Positions 10,666 to 21,821 of a stretch of DNA of 64,000 bases are shown here, in pieces. The notes below the pieces were generated by a model, which did no database searches, was not told the origin of the DNA, and saw only the letters and a list, made by a program, of their open reading frames with translations. The stretch is from Diplosphaera chodatii (lineage: Eukaryota > Chlorophyta > Trebouxiophyceae > Prasiolales > Stichococcaceae): the NCBI GenBank assembly GCA_032358165.1, contig JAALGY010000032.1:1674001-1738000 (forward strand), read 5' to 3'. The translations under genes were made by a program, and so were the position numbers. The first letter of the stretch is position 1. Each line of letters begins with the position of its first letter.

Positions 10666-13600
10666 ATGCTCGCATTCGGTCTCGGCCTTCTGGGTCTGAT
10701 TTTAGTGAGCCACAGCCATCTGTCTGCAGTACCACATATGCATGCGCATCGTGGGCACGGTCGCCGTTATCGGTTGCGAACAGCGCTGGAAATCGACACA
10801 GTGAGTGCCTGCACACATGCTGTAGCCTTCCTGACAAAGGCTGGGGTTGCAGTTCTGCGGCAGCAATTTCGTCAGCAGACTGACAATGGGTCTGCGAGCA
10901 TGAGCGTTGAGCTTTCTGCCAGCACAGATCACAGAAGATCTGCCTGGGCAGGATGCTCTGCTCGGCACAGTCGGGCGGCGAGTATCCAATAACCAGCCTC
11001 GGAAGCGCAATGCCGTGTGGAACACCGATGTCTCCAGGTGCGGGTGATGTTATCAGCATGCTGGCATTGTACTACGCTAGCTCTGCGTCTGGCAAAGTGA
11101 TCAGCACTCCTGTGTTGGGCGTGGCAGGCACCCCACAAAGCTGAACGTACACCTGGTGTGCCACACGCACCATGATCCTGGCTGGCTGAAGACATACTCC
11201 CAGAGCTTCCTCGGCACACGCAATGATCTTCATGTGATTGGTCGTCTGCTCTCCTCATGCTGCAGAGCTAGTCGCTACTGTATCATTGCAGCATCTACTT
11301 ACCTCCGCATGAATGAAGCTGATCGTCACCTATCCTGCAGGCTACCGTTGGTCCACACATCTCAGCAGTGCAGTATGAGCTGGATGGCATCATACACGGC
11401 TTGATGGCCAACCGTGACCGGCGCTATGTCTATGGGGAGATCTCGTTCTTCAAGCTCTGGTGGGAAACCTTGCCGTGCCCAGCAGGATGCGCATATTGTT
11501 CGTATAAGAGTTCATCAATAGCACGATGGTCGTCCGCCAGTCATGTAAAGCCGCCATGTGTGCGGGTTCAGGTACGAGATGCAAGAGACAGAGACCCAGG
11601 AACGGGTGCAGCAGCTTGTCAAAGGCGGGCAGCTGGACTTTGCGAACGGCGGCTGGGTCAGCAATGACGAGGCCATCACGCAGTACGAGGACATCATCGA
11701 CCAGATGACACTTGGCCACAGGTGGAGCACCGCTCGCTCTGCTGCTGCCAGACAAGCTGCGCCCTCCTGCCATCACGCAGCAGTGAGCTCAGGCATACCT
11801 CTCAAAACGTGCTGCAGGTGGCTGGCCAAGACCTTTGGGTACGTCGTTCGCCAGCACTGGCAGCTGGACACGTTCGGCCACTCCAGCGTGACGCCCGCGC
11901 TGGCGGCGCTGGGCGGCATGGACTCCATCTTCTTTAGCCGCCTGGACAAACAGGTAGGTGACACACCAACAGTCGAGTACACAACAACATGACTATATGA
12001 CAGGAGTAGGGGTTACTCGTTTCGTGCCTTTCTCTCGTTACTTGATGGCAGACCTCTGCTCATTCTGCAAGTGAACAAAGGTGCAGGTTGCCCTCCCAAC
12101 AGGACTTGGAGCTGCGGAAGCCGCGGAAGCAACTGGAGTTTCTGTGGCGGGGCAGCCCTATTTACGGCTCCCACGGCGACCTGTTCACCTACGCCATGGA
12201 GACAGGTGGGTGCATCTGCAAGCCAAGCATGCGTGAGGAGGCTCGGGTGACGACGCACGCTCTTGACGTGTCAGTGCCACCTCTGCTGCAGGGAGCTACT
12301 ACCGACCTGAAGGCTTCGCCCTAGGTCAGCTGCAGGATTTTGCGGCGCACGCCGAGCACATAGTGGACGATGCGGACTCGACCGAGCCAAGCAACGTGGC
12401 GGAGCGTGTGGAGCAGTTTGTAACTGCTGCCCAGAACATGGCTGCACATATTGAGGGCAACGACATCATGTTTACCATGGGCGGTGCGTTAAGCTTCGTA
12501 ACATTCCCAACATGCTACCGCCTGATGCCAGCAGCATATCTCACACATGCTTCTGGGCTCAGCACCAACTATGCAGTATGCAGCAACTGGACACAACATC
12601 TGTCACAGGCACCTTGCTATCTGCAGGTGATTTCGACTGGACGCAAGCTTTCGTGTGGTGGCGCAATCTTGACAAGATCATCCATCATACCAACAAGGCA
12701 CACATCCATGCTCAGCATGAGTTCCACCTGCCTACTCTGTTATGCACTGTCAGCAACAGCACTCACAGTGGCTGGTGGTGTCACTTGCAGGACGGGCGTG
12801 TCAACGCATTCTATTCAACGCCAAACCTGTACACTGCAGCCAAGAAGGGGTACAACAGGACATGGCCGGTGCACATCGGCGACATGTTCCCGTACGCAGA
12901 CTGCGTGCAGTGCTTACTGGACAGGTGCAACAGTTCAGGGTGATGAAGCTGAGGGGCTATATCGTTTATCGTTTATCGTTTAGTTGCTGTAGTTCTCTCA
13001 CAGCAGTGCTGTAGGTAACCCCGATGCCTGCCAAGTCGTGACTGGCCGGCCGGTGGTCTGATGCCTGCCTGCTGGGATGCAGGGTACTTCACATCGCGGC
13101 CGTCCACAAAGCTGCTGAGCCGCGTGGCCAGCGGGTACCTGCGGGCGGCACGGCAGCTGCAGCTGGCGGCGCCGCACCCGGCCCCCGGCTCGCCCTCGCT
13201 GCAGCAGCTGACGCAGACAGTGGCGCTGCTGCAGCATCACGACGCCATCACGGGCACCGATCGCTTCGTGGTCAACCAGGACTACCGCCGGCTGCTTGCT
13301 TCCGGTGTGTGGCGAGTCATGTTGGGCCAGTCATGGTTGATGTGTCCAACTTCGTGGCCAGAAACTGTCAGAAACCTGCCAGTGCTTTTCGTGTCTGCTC
13401 ACTATGAAACGTGCAACACGTCGGCAGGCGGGCAGCCGTGGTGCATTGGGTGGGTGGTTGTTGAGATGTTGTGCTTATGGTGCCGTAGGCATGGATGATG
13501 GACAAAGCGTCATGAACGGTGCACTGACCGGCCTGCTGGGTCTACCTGCTGATGGGTGACCAAGCATCCCCTTCTCGTATGCTGCTCGTGCGAACTGTGG

Positions 13601-16600
13601 CCTGCCATCTCATGCAAGCAGGCATTGCCAACCCTCATCCTCTTATACTTCGCCTATGGCGAAAGGTTTTGTGCACGGTGTGCTTCGCACCTGAAGAAAG
13701 CAGTTGCACGTGCAGGTACAACCTGCAGCACTGCACGCTGCTCAACATTTCGGTGTGCACGGCGTCAGTGCAGACGTCCGCCGTGGGCACCGGCTTCCAG
13801 CTGCTGCTGTACAACTCCCTAGCCTGGGAAACCATGGAGCCCGTGCGTGTGCCACTGACTGGCGCCCACTCCTGGAGCGTCACAGGTCTGCAGCAGCACT
13901 TTGCTGCCCTGCCTGATGACCCAATGCCAGCAAAGCGTGCAGGTTCCGATGCCAAGGGACGGTGGGGTCAGCTTGCTGGCAGCTCCTGGCGAGGCTGGTA
14001 CCAGCCAGCAAGCGATTCTGTTCCTGCAATGAGAGCTGACACTGGTGCTGCGGCTGCAGACCATGCAGGGAAGCTGGTGGCCACGCAGGCGCTGCCTACA
14101 AGCTCAGCAACAGTGCGCGTGGTGCAGAGCCTGGTGCGCAGCGATGACGCGTTCGCCCGGCAGCTGCACTGGGTCGGCGACTACGACCTTGTCTTTTTTG
14201 CCAAGGTTTGAACTTCATCTGGCTGCTGTCAGCTGTGCCGATAACCGGCCGACATGCTCACCTCCGAGGCTCTTGCATCACAAATCAGCCCACGACCTCC
14301 AACCCTGAATGTTGTAACTGTGCCGCCTCAGTTTGGTGCCCTCCTACTGACCTCGGATGATGAGTTCCTCAGGTGCCGCCAATGGGGTATGCAACATTCC
14401 GCATCGAGAAGGCGCAGGCGGCCAGCGTAGCTCCTGGTTGCACGGATGAGGATCCACAATGCAGCAAATGGGCTGCAGAGGTGAGTGCAGTTGCGGCATG
14501 CACTGAAGGAGATGAACCGCATGGGCTCTGTGATTCGTGAAGTGGTGCTGGCGGCCGCCGATGGCGGTACTCATGCTGGCTGCTGCTGTGCTGCTGCAGG
14601 GGGGGTGTGGCCGGCGCCCTGACGCCATGCACACCAAGTGTGCACTGTCATGCAGCACCTGTCCACCCGGAAAATCTCAAGGTAATTGTGACGCTCTGCA
14701 TTGCCACAGCGGAGCTGCACATCAGCACGAGTGTGCCCTGCTGATGGGGAGTACACCTTGTGTGCAGGCAGGTCCCAGCAACCTGCGCCTTCAGTGTGGT
14801 GTGAGGACAGCGTCACAGCCGGCAGCCTGAAGTGCCAAGTGGAGAACGTGGAGATCAGTGTCACCACGGAGGCAGCTGGGCCAGCCCCGCATGCAGCCAG
14901 TGCCATGGCAACTAACACTACAGAGGCAGCTGGGCCAGCCCCGCATGCAGCCAGTGCCACGACAACTACCACCGCAGAGGCAGCTGGGCCAGCCCCGGAT
15001 GCAGCCAGTGCCATGGCAACTAACGCCACGGAGGCAGCTGGGCCAGCCCCGCATGCAGCCAGTGCCGCGGCAACTAACAAAACAGTTGTCATAGGCAACA
15101 CGGTGGGCACAACTGGCTCCTCGCCTCTGCCCACACATGCACATGCTGAGGGTCCCTGTTGTCAGTTTCCGACTATGACTCGACATCTTCTTGCAGACCC
15201 TCATCTCCAATGGCATACTGGAGCTGGCACTGGAACAGACTGCCAGCGGAGCAACGCTCAAGTCCCTACGAGATGTCGCCACCAACACCGTCACACAGCT
15301 CAGTGCAGACATGGTGTGGCTCAGGCAGATGCACAGGCTTTGACGGCTGAGAAGTGTCCACCAGACCTGATCATTGGCGTGCCCCTGCGCATGTGATGTA
15401 CATGCACCTAGTCGCGCAGTGACTGTGGCATGCTGCAGAGTCATGTGTCAGTGCCAAGTGCTGCGCAGGTGTACTACGAGGGCGCACGGCATCCGTCGCA
15501 GCCGCCGTGGGTCGTCCGTCCGTCAGGACAGTACATCTTCCACCCCACGGGACCTGCGCAACCGGTACAGTCCCTTGCCAACGTCAAACCTCATCGTAGC
15601 CAGATGTAGGAGAAGCGGGCGATCTGCACCGGATATGCAGGCAGTTGCAGACATGCAGACATTCCCGGCTGTGAGTACAGCCGCAAGTTTGCCTACATGC
15701 TCGTGCAGATGCGCCAGATGCATGGTGATGGGCCCCTGCCTGTTACTGCCGAGGTATTGGTGGGCCCGCTGGTGTCTGAAGTGCGCCTCAACATCAGCGC
15801 GGAGGCCCAGCTCGCTGTCAGGTGCGGGTAGCCATGTGGTCCCCAGCATCTCGCAGCCTGGTGGAGACCTGTGCACAGACTAGGTGACATGCATGCTCGC
15901 TACTGAACTCCCCTGCTGGTGTCCCCAGGCTATGGGATGGTGCGGACTACATTGAGATGGAGTGGACTGTGGGCCCGCTGTTCCAGCCGTATGATGTGTG
16001 CCTCAGCATCGAGACGGATTTGAACTCCGGTAACATATGTTGACATGTTCGCTGCTTAGCAGCCAGCGGCATACAGCATGATCAGACAATGTAGAAGCAT
16101 GTGTCAAGTCATGGGCACTGCCCCCCATCTAGAACTCTTGCTGGCAGTCCACCACAGCAGAAGTGGGTCGTTACAATGATGTCGATTTTCTGTCAGGCGA
16201 GGAGTTTTTCACGGACGCCAACTCGCTGACGATGGTGCAGCGGCTTCGCGGCGTGCGCGCTGCATTCGCCGCCGCGCCGCTGGCCGACGAGCGTGCGGCC
16301 AACCCCATCGGCGGCAACTACTTCCCGATCACGTCGGCCATGTACCTGCGGGACGCCGGCTCCGGCCGGCAGCTCAGCCTTGTCACGGATCGTGGACAGG
16401 GTGCGCCCACGGCAGCCGGCAGCAGCGTGACATACCCTGCGCTGTTGTGAGGGTCGCAGCTCCCAATGTGGACATGCTGGTTCGTGAGAAGCTGGCCCGC
16501 TTGTGGCCTCTTTGCGATCGGTGCCACACTTCACGGCGCTGCATGTGTGCCGCTGCTGCAGGAGGGTCGTCCATGCGGTCGGGACAGCTGGAGGTCATGC

Positions 16601-18004
16601 TGAACCGGCGGACCGCGCTGAGCGATGAGCTGGGCAACCCCGAGAGGATGGACGAGCAGGAGGGCGGCTCCGGTGCGGGGGCAGCCGCCCCGCCTGCATG
16701 CTGCCTTGCGCCCTGCCTTTGCAGCCATGAACTGATAATGATGTTGTTGGCAGTGTCGGAAGGCTGGTCTCGCCACTCGCATGCTTTCAGTGTGCCCGGC
16801 ACTCGCCCTGGACTACACCATGCACTGTGCTTGCGGCGGGTGTGCCGGCATGCTGGGCCAGTGCTTCATCCAGGCTGATGCCTCTTCCTTCAGGTGTCAT
16901 TGCGCGCGGCACGGTGCGGCTGAGCCTGCAGCCGGCGGCGGCGGCTGCGAGGCACCGCCGCGAGCACGCATACCGCGCAGCATGGCCGCTGCTGCCGGTC
17001 TTCCTGGTCCCACGACTGCCGCCAGCCACATCATCGGCGCCGGCCCCTTCTGCAGTCGAACAGCGCCCCACCCTGCAGGTTGGCAATGTTTTGGTGCACA
17101 TGTGATTGCAGCGTGGCTGCATGCACAGATATGGGCCACGACCCAGCAGATTGGCTTGTATCTCGATGCAAGTTGCGCAGGTGCTGGTTGCTGGTGCGAC
17201 ACGGTTGCTAAGTGCATCGCAGGCGCCGCGGCAGCCGCGGTACTCCATGCTGCGGGCAAGGAGCGCGCTGCTGCCGCAGGTGCACGTGATGAGCCTGTAC
17301 GACGACGGCGGCACCGTCATCTTCCGCCTGGTCCACATCTACGAGGTGCTGCGCACCTGTGCACCCGCCGCTGCCAAGTGCTGCGCATACGCGTCCTGCA
17401 CAGGCGGTACCTCGTAAGCGAACTTGCATGTAGGTCATGCCATCAGATGAGTGTCCAAATGGACACAAGGTGCGACCCCGGCACACGTCCAGCCTCCGTG
17501 GCTGACCGAGCGCCTGGTTCTGTGGGTCAGGCGGGGGAAGATGCCAGGCTGGCGGTGCCGGTGCGCGTGGACATCGCGCGGCTGTTCGCCGGCCTGGCCA
17601 TCACCAGCCTGCGGGAGGTGTCGCTCACCGGCAGCCACCCTGCAGCAGCGCACACGTGGCCCAACCGCGACTTCGCTGCCGGAGCGCCCATGTTCACCGT
17701 GGAGCCAGCCCTGGCGGAGGCCAGTGCCGCCGACAGCAACGTCAGTGTTCCAGTCCCAGATGGCTTCGACCGCCAGGGGCAGTGGGTGGGCATGGGTAAG
17801 GCGGGTAAAACTGCCACTGCATCTTCTGACAGCAGTGCAGAATCGACGTACGTGCCCAGCCAGCCTCTGGGCGACTGGAGTGCGGATAGCGGGGCTGGGG
17901 GCTGGTTTTCTGGGTCAAAATTAGTTGTCGCGCTCCAGCCGTCTGAGATCAGGACATTTGAGCTGACATTGCAGCGATCGGGTTCTGCAGCTGCTGAGCA
18001 ATAA
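10666..18004 (+). CDS. GH38 alpha-mannosidase, lysosomal/vacuolar (MAN2B1) type
   Basis: Many exons across 7.3 kb follow the MAN2B1 order. Zinc ligands appear in VCHTHHDPGWLKT (from 11128), the catalytic nucleophile Asp in WQLDTFGHSS (about 11860) and the later zinc His in LLQHHDAITGT (about 13230). Between them lie LDFANGGWVSNDEA, NDIMFTMGG and AFYSTPNLYTAAKKGYN. C-terminal beta domains include ADYIEMEWTVGPLFQP (15948), NPIGGNYFPITSAMY (16303), VHVMSLYDDGG (17282) and ALQPSEIRTFELTLQ before the stop at 18004. The start is tentative: the Met at 10666 opens LAFGLGLLGLILVSHS, a signal or anchor, but the exon linking it to 11128 is uncertain. The family trims alpha-mannose from N-glycans in acidic compartments. 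An in-frame minisatellite sits in the linker before TLISNGILELALE. Confidence 0.88.
12961..12981 (+). repeat. Heptanucleotide repeat (ATCGTTT) x3 in intron
   Basis: Three perfect head-to-tail copies of ATCGTTT lie in an intron of the GH38 gene, just downstream of the exon ending in MFPYADC. It differs from the plant telomere repeat and is probably a simple microsatellite. Confidence 0.8.
14869..15084 (+). repeat. 54-bp minisatellite, four in-frame copies, in the GH38 gene
   Basis: Four copies of exactly 54 bp start at 14869, 14923, 14977 and 15031. Each encodes 18 residues of the form EAAGPAPHAASAMATNTT. Three of the four copies end in an N-glycosylation sequon (NTT, NAT, NKT); copy 2 has lost it (TTA). 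The frame stays open through the array and matches the flanking segment CQVENVEISVTT. A donor after VVIGNT is in phase with the next exon (TLISNG), so the array is probably translated as a Pro/Ala-rich linker rather than being intronic. Confidence 0.85.
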
Positions 18005-18382
18005 GAGAAGGGGACTGACAAACTGTTGTTGTCAGCTGCAACAGTACTGCACATCGACTATTGCGCATGGGCTGTACTCAAGGAGTTGAAGTAATGCAGG
18101 AGTGAGAAAACTTGATCTGTTGCAGGTGTTTACAAGGGAACTATCTTTTGAACAAGGCCACTGACGATAACAAAAATGAGTATGACCTGAAAAGCAAGTT
18201 GAAGGATGCAATCGAATTGTGTTTCTGTCCATGCAGTGAAGCAATCCAATCAGGAATGTCTGCCAAATCAGAGTCTCGAACAAATATCTTCGACACCCAG
18301 CCACCGCCCAGCAGCCGCCGCACCCCTCAAAGCTGAAAACACCATGCAGACATACAGTTGGTCAAGATCTCACACATTGGTT
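18005..18382. other. Convergent 3' intergenic stretch
   Basis: This lies between the GH38 stop and the stop of the minus-strand Cys-motif gene. It is AT-richer than the coding DNA around it. No coding segment is supported. Confidence 0.45.
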
Positions 18383-19717
18383 TCAGGCCAACACGTGTCG
18401 GAAGTGGGGCGCCGCCGCAGGGGGCTGCGACCGGTGGTGCTGTACGGCCAGGGCGGCGGCGGCGGCGTGCCAGTACTGCTGCTGCTGGGCCGCCACCTGG
18501 CGGCTGCGCGCCACCTCCTGCGCGCGGCCGTGGCGCAGCACGCACGCGGCCGGCAGCAGGGCCCCGGTCAGCACCACGAACTCGCTGATGTGCACGCTGT
18601 GCGTGCTGCAGAAGCCGGTGGCGGATGTCAGGACGGCAGCGATGCGGCCCAGGCGCCGGTCCGCGTCCAGCTGCCAGCCTTGTGCGGCGGGCGGTGCAGG
18701 GCGGGGGAACAGGGGCGCCGCCGGTGCGCTGGCCCTGGAGCAGGACATGCGCGGTGTGGGCGCTGCCGGCGCCGGCGGGCGAGTCAGCAGCGGCGGCACG
18801 GGCTGCGGGCCCTGCTGCCACTCTGGGTACCGCCGCCGGGCGTGCGCATCAGGCAGGTAGGCAGGCGGCTGTGCGGTGGGTGTGACGGCAGTGTCAGGTT
18901 GGCGCCTGACAGGCAGCACGCTGGATGCGCAGTGCTGCTGCAGGCTGGGCAGGGCGTCGCTGCCGGTACGGTGCACACCCAGTGCCATTGCCGGCGCGTC
19001 CCACTGCAGCGCTGCCCACTGTTTGAAGGCGGCGGCGGGGCCGCGGGCACGCTTGGCGGTGGCGTGGGAGTCGGACTCCGACTGAGTGCGGCCCAGCGCC
19101 CTTTTGCGGGGGGACTTGTTGCCGCCAAGCCGGCCATTGGCGGCACGTGCCTGCGCCAGACGCTGCCGGTCCAGCTCTGCACGGCATGCCTTGCACCGGT
19201 CCTGCAGCCCATCGCGCTTGGCCTTGCACGCGTGGAACAGCGCGTGCGGCTTCACCTCACGGCAGCTTGAGCAGGCCTTCATGTTGGGCGCGAGCTGCGC
19301 GCCCGTTGCGGCGGAGGGCCGGCGACGCGATGCGACGGTGGAGGTTGTAGGTTTTGACACAGGCTGTGCCGGTGGGGCGGGGCCCATGCCGCGGCAGCTG
19401 CCGAGCTTAGACAGTATTGCTGCTGCATCTTGCATGTCTGTGAAAGAGTCCGCCCGCAGGCTGCCTGCAGGTGGCCCCGCGATCGCCTGGGGTGGTGGCT
19501 GGCATGCAGGCCAGTACAGGCCCCGCGGCTGGTCGGGCCGCCAGATTTCCGTGTCGCTGCCGTCACTGCAGGGACTGGCAGGCGCCTTGAGCGGAGGATT
19601 TATTTGATGGCTGCCCGGCTGCTGGATCACACTCCCGAACAGCTTGACTGGCTCGCCGGCAGGCTGGGTGCCGTGTAGGCCCATTTGCGCCCGCTGCCAA
19701 GCTAGGTGCAACTGCAA
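18383..19717 (-). CDS. Cys-motif (putative zinc-ribbon) protein, low-complexity flanks
   Basis: A single open frame of 444 residues. Around residues 147-190 it carries CSSCREVKPHALFHACKAKR followed by DGLQDRCKACRAELDRQRLA. This CxxC...CxxC arrangement resembles short zinc-binding modules with the pattern 'C..C...kp...F......dGLq..Ck.C' found in many phage, bacterial and algal proteins. Basic stretches follow (NKSPRKRALGR, TAKRARG), which could be nuclear localisation signals. The C-terminal third is rich in Ala, Pro and Gln (QVAAQQQQYWHAAAAALAVQ) with one conserved-looking stretch, IAAVLTSATGFCSTHSVHIS. The role is unknown; nucleic-acid binding is inference. The start is the first in-frame Met, and an intron inside the frame cannot be excluded. 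A longer antisense frame over it looks like a GC-driven shadow. Confidence 0.6.
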   Translation of the reverse strand: MQLHLAWQRAQMGLHGTQPAGEPVKLFGSVIQQPGSHQINPPLKAPASPCSDGSDTEIWRPDQPRGLYWPACQPPPQAIAGPPAGSLRADSFTDMQDAAAILSKLGSCRGMGPAPPAQPVSKPTTSTVASRRRPSAATGAQLAPNMKACSSCREVKPHALFHACKAKRDGLQDRCKACRAELDRQRLAQARAANGRLGGNKSPRKRALGRTQSESDSHATAKRARGPAAAFKQWAALQWDAPAMALGVHRTGSDALPSLQQHCASSVLPVRRQPDTAVTPTAQPPAYLPDAHARRRYPEWQQGPQPVPPLLTRPPAPAAPTPRMSCSRASAPAAPLFPRPAPPAAQGWQLDADRRLGRIAAVLTSATGFCSTHSVHISEFVVLTGALLPAACVLRHGRAQEVARSRQVAAQQQQYWHAAAAALAVQHHRSQPPAAAPHFRHVLA

Positions 19718-20480
19718 TACGGGTGGCGCTGCCTACGCGCTGTCTATCCGGTCCTTGCTCGGTAAACGCAGCTGCGCGTGTGCAGCGTTGGCTTGATGAT
19801 TGAGACTGCTGGAGGTGCGAGCTTCACGGAGCACCACTTGTCGGCAATTGCAGTCTTACAAGTGTCGCTCCGGTATTGCCCGCAACAACTTCGACATGCA
19901 GGGTTTACTGCCTCGAGTGCAGTTGAATGCTACTTGCACTAGACTTGCACTAGACACTGTCTACATCCACGCTAAGCAGGCTAACAAGCCACTGACCCGC
20001 AGGAGCGCGAGTGCAAACCGTGTTTCGCCAGCCAGAACGCCCTTGCAGCTCAGCAATAGGCTTCTTCCATTGACTGCACAAGCTGCAGAGGGTGTCAGCG
20101 AGGTTTGCTAATGTCACATTGACCCTGATGGCCTCCTAAGCCCACACGGTTGCTAGAGCCAGCAGCTGGGCTGCACGTTGTCAGTGGCCGCTGATAGGGA
20201 CAACACCTAGCGCCCTCAGCCTCTGCAGCAGGCCTGGCACATTTGGCCAGGCCTGCCTCTGGAGCCACGATGCACTGCCTGTGTTGAGGCACCGCGTGTT
20301 GCGGGAGGCAGCGCCCAGAGCCGCGGCGGACCAGGCGTCCCCGCCGCCAGCCCACGCGCAGGATGCCCACTCAAGGGCTCGGTTGTCCGGCACCGGAGAC
20401 CGCTCGGCAGGGGCGGGAGCACCAGCGGTACTCTCCAGACGGAGAGCGCCTTGTTGCCGGGTGAGGAAGCCGTACTGTGC
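19718..20480. other. Divergent region, Cys-motif gene / Nudix
   Basis: About 760 bases with no gene I can support. It includes a perfect direct repeat of TTGCACTAGAC at 19934-19944 and 19945-19955. A 116-residue minus-strand frame at 20181-20531 overlaps the Nudix start and has no recognisable motif. Any 5' exon of the Nudix gene could lie here. Confidence 0.4.
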
Positions 20481-21502
20481 ATGTTTCACCACGCGCTGCA
20501 TGCCCGCCGCGCCCTGACTCCATTGCCGCAAGCCACAGCGTGCGCTGCTGAGTGCTTGTCAACCCGCTGCAGCTGCATCCCCGTGAGGATAGACTCCACG
20601 AAGAGCGGGCCGGACTGCGCCCGGGTGCTGCTGATCAGCGCGCACGGCGGCAAGGGCATGGTGTTCCCCAAAGTGCGTTGGCACTGCTGGACCATGTGGC
20701 AGCAGCCTCTGCACAGTGTTTTGCTTGTGTTGCATGACGACGTGCAGGGGGCTGCTGACACAAGGCATGTGCGTGTAGGGCGGCTGGGAAACTGATGAGA
20801 CGGTGGAGGCGGCGGCCAGGAGGGAGACCATCGAGGAGGCCGGGGTGCGCGGCGTGCTGGAGGTGCGCAGCCGCCACGGCCCTGTTGGCGCATGTTGCAT
20901 GCTCCCAGCGGCCGCCTTTAGCCATGCCTGCCACAGGTGCCGTTGCGCCGTGCAGTTCTGCAGCTCCTTCATCTGGTTTCAGCATGCCTGCAGGAGCCAA
21001 TGCTTGGCGTCTTCAGCTACTCCAGTGCGAAGGCATCGCGGCTGTCGCTCTCCAGCAAGCCGCGTGGCATTGCCCACATGTTCGTGATGCACGTGGCGGA
21101 GGAGCTCCAGAAGTGGCCCGAGGCCAACCGGCGCACCCGCCTCTGGGTGGGCCTCAGACTCAGCCTCTGACAGGCAGCACCGATCCCGTTCCTGACCGGC
21201 TCGTATGCCACACACGGTGCTTGTACCGCGCCTGTGCTGGTGATGGCCAGCATGACCTCAAAACTCTGCATCAGGCCATCACAGCATGCATTGCTACATT
21301 GCGCCGTGCGCGGCTGAGGCGACGCCATCGGCTGCAGCTGCCCGTCGAGGAGGCGTGCCGCCAGTGCCGGCACGAGTGGATGCGGGAGGTGCTCAGGGTG
21401 TGGGCGGCGCGCGAGGGCTGGACCGGCCTGGACCTGGGCACGCCGGCAACGGCAGACATCGGGCAGACGCCCGTGCAGCCAGTCAATGCAGTTGCAGCAT
21501 GA
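20481..21502 (+). CDS. Nudix hydrolase, diphosphoinositol-polyphosphate phosphohydrolase-like
   Basis: Exons 20481-20672, 20779-20862, 20994-21146 and 21338-21502 are in phase and give about 197 residues. The Nudix box falls at the exon 1/2 junction: FPKGGWETDETVEAAARRET then IEEAGVRG, fitting GX5EX7REUXEEXGU with all catalytic Glu/Arg present. Preceding strands read GCIPVR/SCIPVR and ARVLLISAHGGKGMVFPK, and later LPVEEACRQCRHEWMREVL, typical of plant NUDT proteins related to DIPP (KGGWE-type). These cleave nucleoside-diphosphate-linked substrates; the exact substrate is inference. The N-terminus is uncertain: Met 20481 is simply the first in-frame ATG, and a CAG acceptor just before CIPVR could instead start an internal exon. 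Same strand as the NUP50-like gene, 320 bases upstream of it. Confidence 0.82.
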
Positions 21503-21821
21503 CTGAACGCAGCAGCAGAACGATCGCGTCAGGTGGCTGCTTGCAGCGAGGGCGTCTGCGGCGTGGTGAACGTCACAGTTCTTGATCCTGAACGAAATTC
21601 ATGCCATCTGGTGGTAGATGGTTGGTCTGTCTCCAAACGGCCGCTGTTGAAGGGCAGTGATCCACAACCTTCTCCGATCAAGATAAATCGACACCCTCGA
21701 ACAGGGCCAGACTTCGGCCCACGGGCCCAGTTTCAGCCTTGCGCTTCCCGCCTCGAGCCGCGTCCGATCGGACGCAACAGATTCGTACTCACAACCACGC
21801 AGTGAGCTGTGACCTGTGAGA
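21503..21821. promoter_or_regulatory. Intergenic stretch upstream of the NUP50-like gene
   Basis: This is 3' UTR of the Nudix gene followed by the presumed promoter and 5' UTR of the NUP50-like gene. I see no distinct element. Confidence 0.35.

Noticed and set aside
12961..12981. Interstitial telomere repeat
   Set aside because: The unit is ATCGTTT, not TTTAGGG or its variants, and there are only three copies.
14571..15444. Two minus-strand frames of 187 and 217 codons with striking repeats
   Set aside because: The repeats are the reverse complement of the 54-bp minisatellite. The plus frame continues into GH38 sequence and carries sequons.
16781..18004. A single 407-codon plus-strand protein
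   Set aside because: Only its C-terminal part is real GH38 sequence. The first half reads through introns and out-of-frame exons.
18206..19270. 354-codon plus-strand frame
   Set aside because: Its composition (Gly, Arg, Ala, His runs) is that of a shadow. The opposite strand has the CxxC...CxxC module.
20181..20531. 116-residue minus-strand gene
   Set aside because: No motif, overlaps the likely Nudix start, and no splice-supported extension.
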